From assembly GCF_030246845.1 (NCBI RefSeq), contig NZ_CP126889.1:372001-436000 (forward strand): a DNA stretch of 64,000 nucleotides, written 5' to 3'. Below the pieces are notes generated by a model, which ran no database searches, was not told the origin of the DNA, and saw nothing but the letters and a program-made list of their open reading frames with translations. The DNA comes from Enhydrobacter sp. GTDB taxonomy: Bacteria; Pseudomonadota; Alphaproteobacteria; Reyranellales; Reyranellaceae. Numbering within the stretch: position 1 is the stretch's first letter; each line of letters starts with the position of its first letter. Below are positions 61,230-64,000 of this stretch, one piece after another. The position numbers and the translations under genes are program-made.

Positions 61230-61321
61230 TCGGTCCTCCAAGTCCGATATAGACCAGGCACGCGCCTCGCGAAGCTGCGTTCGCGACGGTTCAGAGGCGA
61301 TTTTTCCACAGCGGTCCGTGT

Positions 61322-62257
61322 TCACCGTCGCCGAGGCGGTCCCGACGGTCCAATGCGGACCTCCTCGTGCGCGATTGCGAGGAACTGCCGAAGCGTGGGC
61401 GTGGCGTCGCCGCGCCGCCACGCGACGCCCGTCTCGAGCACGGGCGCCTCGCCCGCGAGATCGACGTAGCGGACCCCGGTGCGCGCCAGGTTGCGCAGCG
61501 ACGCCGGCACCAGCGCGATGCCCATCCCGGCCGACACGAGGCTGATGATCGTCTGCATCTGGACGGCCTCCTGCACGATCCGCGCCTGTCCGCCGTGCTT
61601 CACATAGTAGCTGGTCACGAGATCGTGGAAGGCGGGCGCCGACCGCCGCGGGAAGAGGATCAGCGGCGCCGCGACCGCCACCCGGGACGGCAGGCGGCCA
61701 CGCGCCAGCGACAGCCGTCGCTTCCTGATCCAGCTCGCCGGCACGGCCGCGATCAAGGGCTCGGCGAGAAGCGGACGATAGTCCAGAGACTCCGCCAGCC
61801 GTCCACCCGGCGGCGGAATGACGATGCCGGCATGGCCTTTCCCCTCCAGCAGCGCCGCGATCTGCACGTCGCTGGTCGCCTCCGTGAGCGCGATCTCGAC
61901 ATCGGGAAACAGCGCGGCGTAGCGGCGGACCAGGGCCGGCAGAATGCTGTAGTCGGCAGTGCTGACGAAGGAAAGCGCGAGCTCCCCGGCGACGCCTTCC
62001 CGCAGCCGCTTCGCGACGGCCGGCAAGGCGTTCAGCGACCCCAGCGCCGTCCTGACGTGAGGCAGCCAGGAAGCGCCGAACGGCGTCAGGGCGACGCTCC
62101 GCTTGGTTCGGGCGAACAACGGCGATCCGAGCTCCTGCTCCAGCGCCAGGATCGACTGGCTGAGCGGCGGCTGCGTCATGCCGAGCATCGCGGCGGCGCG
62201 TCCGAAGTGGAGCGTCTCGGCGACGGCGGCGAAGTGCCTGAACTGGCGCACGTCCAT
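61322..62257 (-). CDS. LysR-family transcriptional regulator
   Basis: The 311-residue protein begins with the LysR helix-turn-helix ([20 protein letters not shown], then [20 protein letters not shown]). It continues with the periplasmic-binding-like effector domain ([40 protein letters not shown]). It is divergent from ilvD and a 17-bp palindrome with the T-N11-A form lies between them, so it most likely controls ilvD and itself. Confidence 0.92.
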   Translation of the reverse strand: MDVRQFRHFAAVAETLHFGRAAAMLGMTQPPLSQSILALEQELGSPLFARTKRSVALTPFGASWLPHVRTALGSLNALPAVAKRLREGVAGELALSFVSTADYSILPALVRRYAALFPDVEIALTEATSDVQIAALLEGKGHAGIVIPPPGGRLAESLDYRPLLAEPLIAAVPASWIRKRRLSLARGRLPSRVAVAAPLILFPRRSAPAFHDLVTSYYVKHGGQARIVQEAVQMQTIISLVSAGMGIALVPASLRNLARTGVRYVDLAGEAPVLETGVAWRRGDATPTLRQFLAIAHEEVRIGPSGPPRRR

Positions 62258-62277
62258 GCTCGATATCTTCTATGACT

Positions 62278-62294
62278 TTATTATCCGATAATAA
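62278..62294. promoter_or_regulatory. Candidate LysR box (TTATTATCCGATAATAA)
   Basis: TTATTATC and GATAATAA are perfect complements around one C, and the sequence has the T-N11-A shape of LysR sites. It lies in the AT-rich space between the divergent LysR and ilvD genes, 62 bp before the ilvD start. Confidence 0.7.
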
Positions 62295-62355
62295 TATATT
62301 TCCGCAAAGATCGGCAGAGCGCTACCAGAATCTCCTTTTCGTCCGGAGGTCCGCC

Positions 62356-64000
62356 ATGCCGCCCTATCGCTCCCGAACCACCACCCACGGCCGCAACATG
62401 GCGGGCGCGCGCGGCCTGTGGCGCGCCACCGGCATGAAGGACGAGGATTTCGGCAAGCCGATCGTCGCCGTCGCCAACAGCTTCACGCAGTTCGTGCCCG
62501 GCCACGTCCATCTGAAGGGGCTGGGCCAGCTCGTCGCGCGCGAGATCGAGGCGGCGGGCGGCGTCGCCAAGGAGTTCAACACCATCGCGGTCGACGACGG
62601 CATCGCGATGGGCCATGGCGGCATGCTCTATTCCATGCCGAGCCGGGAGCTGATCGCCGATTCCGTCGAATACATGGTCAATGCGCATTGCGCCGACGCA
62701 CTCGTCTGCATCTCCAATTGCGACAAGATCACGCCCGGCATGCTGATGGCGGCACTGCGGCTCGACATTCCCACGGTTTTTGTCTCCGGCGGTCCGATGG
62801 AGGCCGGCAAGGTCATGGCCAAGGGCAAGGAGATGGCGCTCGACCTGATCGACGCGATGGTCGTCGCCGCCGACGATCGCTATTCCGACGAGGAAGTGAA
62901 GGCGATCGAGCGCTCGGCCTGCCCGACCTGCGGCAGCTGCTCGGGCATGTTCACCGCCAATTCGATGAACTGCCTCACCGAGGCGCTCGGCCTTGCGCTC
63001 CCCGGCAACGGCTCGGTGCTGGCAACGCACGCCGATCGCGAGGCCCTGTTCCGCGAGGCCGGGCACCTGATCGTGGACCTCGCGCGGCGCTGGTACGAGG
63101 AGGACGATCGGTCGGCCCTGCCGCGCGGCATCGCCACCTTCGCCGCCTTCGAGAACGCGATGAGCCTCGACATCGCCATGGGCGGATCGACCAACACCGT
63201 GCTGCATCTGCTCGCGGCGGCGCGCGAGGCCGAGGTCGATTTCACGCTGGCCGACATCGACCGCCTGTCGCGCCGCGTGCCCTGCCTCTGCAAGGTCGCG
63301 CCGGCCAAGAACGATGTGCACATGGAGGACGTGCACCGCGCCGGCGGCATCATGGCCATCCTGGGCGAGCTCGATCGCGCCGGCCTGATCGACACCTCGC
63401 TGCCCACCGTGCATTCGCGCACGCTCGCCGATGCGCTCGCCCATTGGGACGTCGCGCGGACGGAGAGCGAGGCGGTGCGCCGCTTCTTCCGCGCCGCGCC
63501 GGGTGGCGTGCCGACGCAGGTCGCGTTCAGCCAGGACAGGCGCTGGACCGATCTCGACATCGACCGCAAAGCAGGCGTGATCCGCTCGGCCGAGCATCCC
63601 TTCTCGCGCGACGGCGGCCTCGCCGTCCTCACGGGGAACCTCGCGCCGGAGGGCTGCATCGTGAAGACCGCCGGCGTCGACGAATCGATCCTCGTCTTCC
63701 GCGGCACGGCGCGTGTCTACGAGAGCCAGGAGGACGCCGTCTCCGGCATCCTTTGCAACGAGGTGAAGGCGGGCGAAGTTGTCGTCATCCGCTACGAAGG
63801 GCCCAAAGGCGGGCCGGGCATGCAGGAGATGCTCTATCCGACCAGCTACCTGAAATCGAAGGGCCTCGGCAAAGCCTGCGCGCTGGTGACGGACGGCCGC
63901 TTCTCGGGCGGGAGCTCCGGCCTCTCCATCGGCCACCTTTCGCCCGAGGCGGCAGAAGGCGGACCGATCGCGCTGGTGGAGACCGGCGACACGATCCTGA
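62356..64000 (+). CDS. ilvD: Dihydroxy-acid dehydratase IlvD, 5' part (runs off right edge)
   Basis: IlvD makes the 2-oxo acids of valine and isoleucine biosynthesis by dehydration, using an iron-sulfur cluster. The first 548 residues are in view of an expected ~612. [20 protein letters not shown] is the conserved opening, and the cluster cysteines are in [14 protein letters not shown] and [40 protein letters not shown] and, near the window end, [20 protein letters not shown] follow. GGAGGT precedes the ATG. It is divergent from the LysR gene and may be regulated by it. The 3' end is cut by the window. Confidence 0.95.
   Translation, partial: MPPYRSRTTTHGRNMAGARGLWRATGMKDEDFGKPIVAVANSFTQFVPGHVHLKGLGQLVAREIEAAGGVAKEFNTIAVDDGIAMGHGGMLYSMPSRELIADSVEYMVNAHCADALVCISNCDKITPGMLMAALRLDIPTVFVSGGPMEAGKVMAKGKEMALDLIDAMVVAADDRYSDEEVKAIERSACPTCGSCSGMFTANSMNCLTEALGLALPGNGSVLATHADREALFREAGHLIVDLARRWYEEDDRSALPRGIATFAAFENAMSLDIAMGGSTNTVLHLLAAAREAEVDFTLADIDRLSRRVPCLCKVAPAKNDVHMEDVHRAGGIMAILGELDRAGLIDTSLPTVHSRTLADALAHWDVARTESEAVRRFFRAAPGGVPTQVAFSQDRRWTDLDIDRKAGVIRSAEHPFSRDGGLAVLTGNLAPEGCIVKTAGVDESILVFRGTARVYESQEDAVSGILCNEVKAGEVVVIRYEGPKGGPGMQEMLYPTSYLKSKGLGKACALVTDGRFSGGSSGLSIGHLSPEAAEGGPIALVETGDTIL

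Overview
The window is a GC-rich chromosomal segment of a free-living proteobacterium, most likely an alphaproteobacterium of the Rhodospirillales/Hyphomicrobiales/Reyranella kind. This is an inference from base composition, codon use and gene families (PxpABC, TauD-type dioxygenases, CoxL-like molybdenum hydroxylase, bacterial Ku, many short-chain acid genes). Most genes are ordinary metabolic or transport genes in short operons. Two families of palindromic repeats recur in the gaps between them.

Layout. 1-1.2 kb: 5' part of an enoyl-reductase-like MDR gene and the 3' stub of an FdhF/YdeP-type molybdopterin oxidoreductase. 1.24-10.76 kb: a genomic island inserted in the 3' end of the selenocysteine tRNA gene (selC). 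It carries a P4-type integrase beside the tRNA, an imperfect copy of the tRNA end at the far side, and matching paired TTACCCC motifs inside both ends. Its cargo is a frameshifted restriction-methylation-specificity fusion enzyme, a serine recombinase with a large palindrome in its leader, a second tyrosine recombinase with an HTH/zinc-ribbon partner, a dead IS256-family element, an AlpA-like regulator and an unknown protein. 10.7-14.4 kb: selC-selB-selA, the selenocysteine decoding locus. 14.6-18.3 kb: an SGNH protein and an orphan CoxL-like subunit. 18.4-20.3 kb: TetR with a divergent crotonase-thioesterase pair and a palindromic operator. 20.4-24.5 kb: amidohydrolase and the 5-oxoprolinase genes pxpA / pxpBC. 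24.7-31.5 kb: peptidoglycan-binding-like protein, pirin, carboxyltransferase, two paralogous polytopic membrane proteins and a methyltransferase. 31.6-38 kb: DenD-like dehydrogenase, CPA2 antiporter, EEP nuclease-fold protein, cardiolipin synthase, class III aminotransferase.

38-47.7 kb holds the most coherent regulatory unit: an IclR regulator in a leftward run with an AcuI reductase and an AAC(3)-I-like acetyltransferase. Divergent from it are a TauD-family dioxygenase, a complete peptide/nickel-type ABC importer and a second, paralogous TauD dioxygenase. A nearly identical 17-bp palindrome (AGTCCGTAATRCGGACT) lies about 66 bp before each TauD start, which points to one IclR-controlled uptake-and-oxidation regulon for an unknown substrate.

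47.7-64 kb: Ku with a coupled small protein, an SGNH protein, ClC channel, VOC protein, a membrane protein with a duplicated peptidoglycan-binding domain, then a cell-surface-like cluster (two paralogous SGNH proteins, FkbM methyltransferase, glycosyltransferase-like protein). An IS5-family element interrupts this cluster exactly at one gene's stop codon. An unknown protein, a LysR regulator and the divergent start of ilvD, cut by the window end, close the segment.
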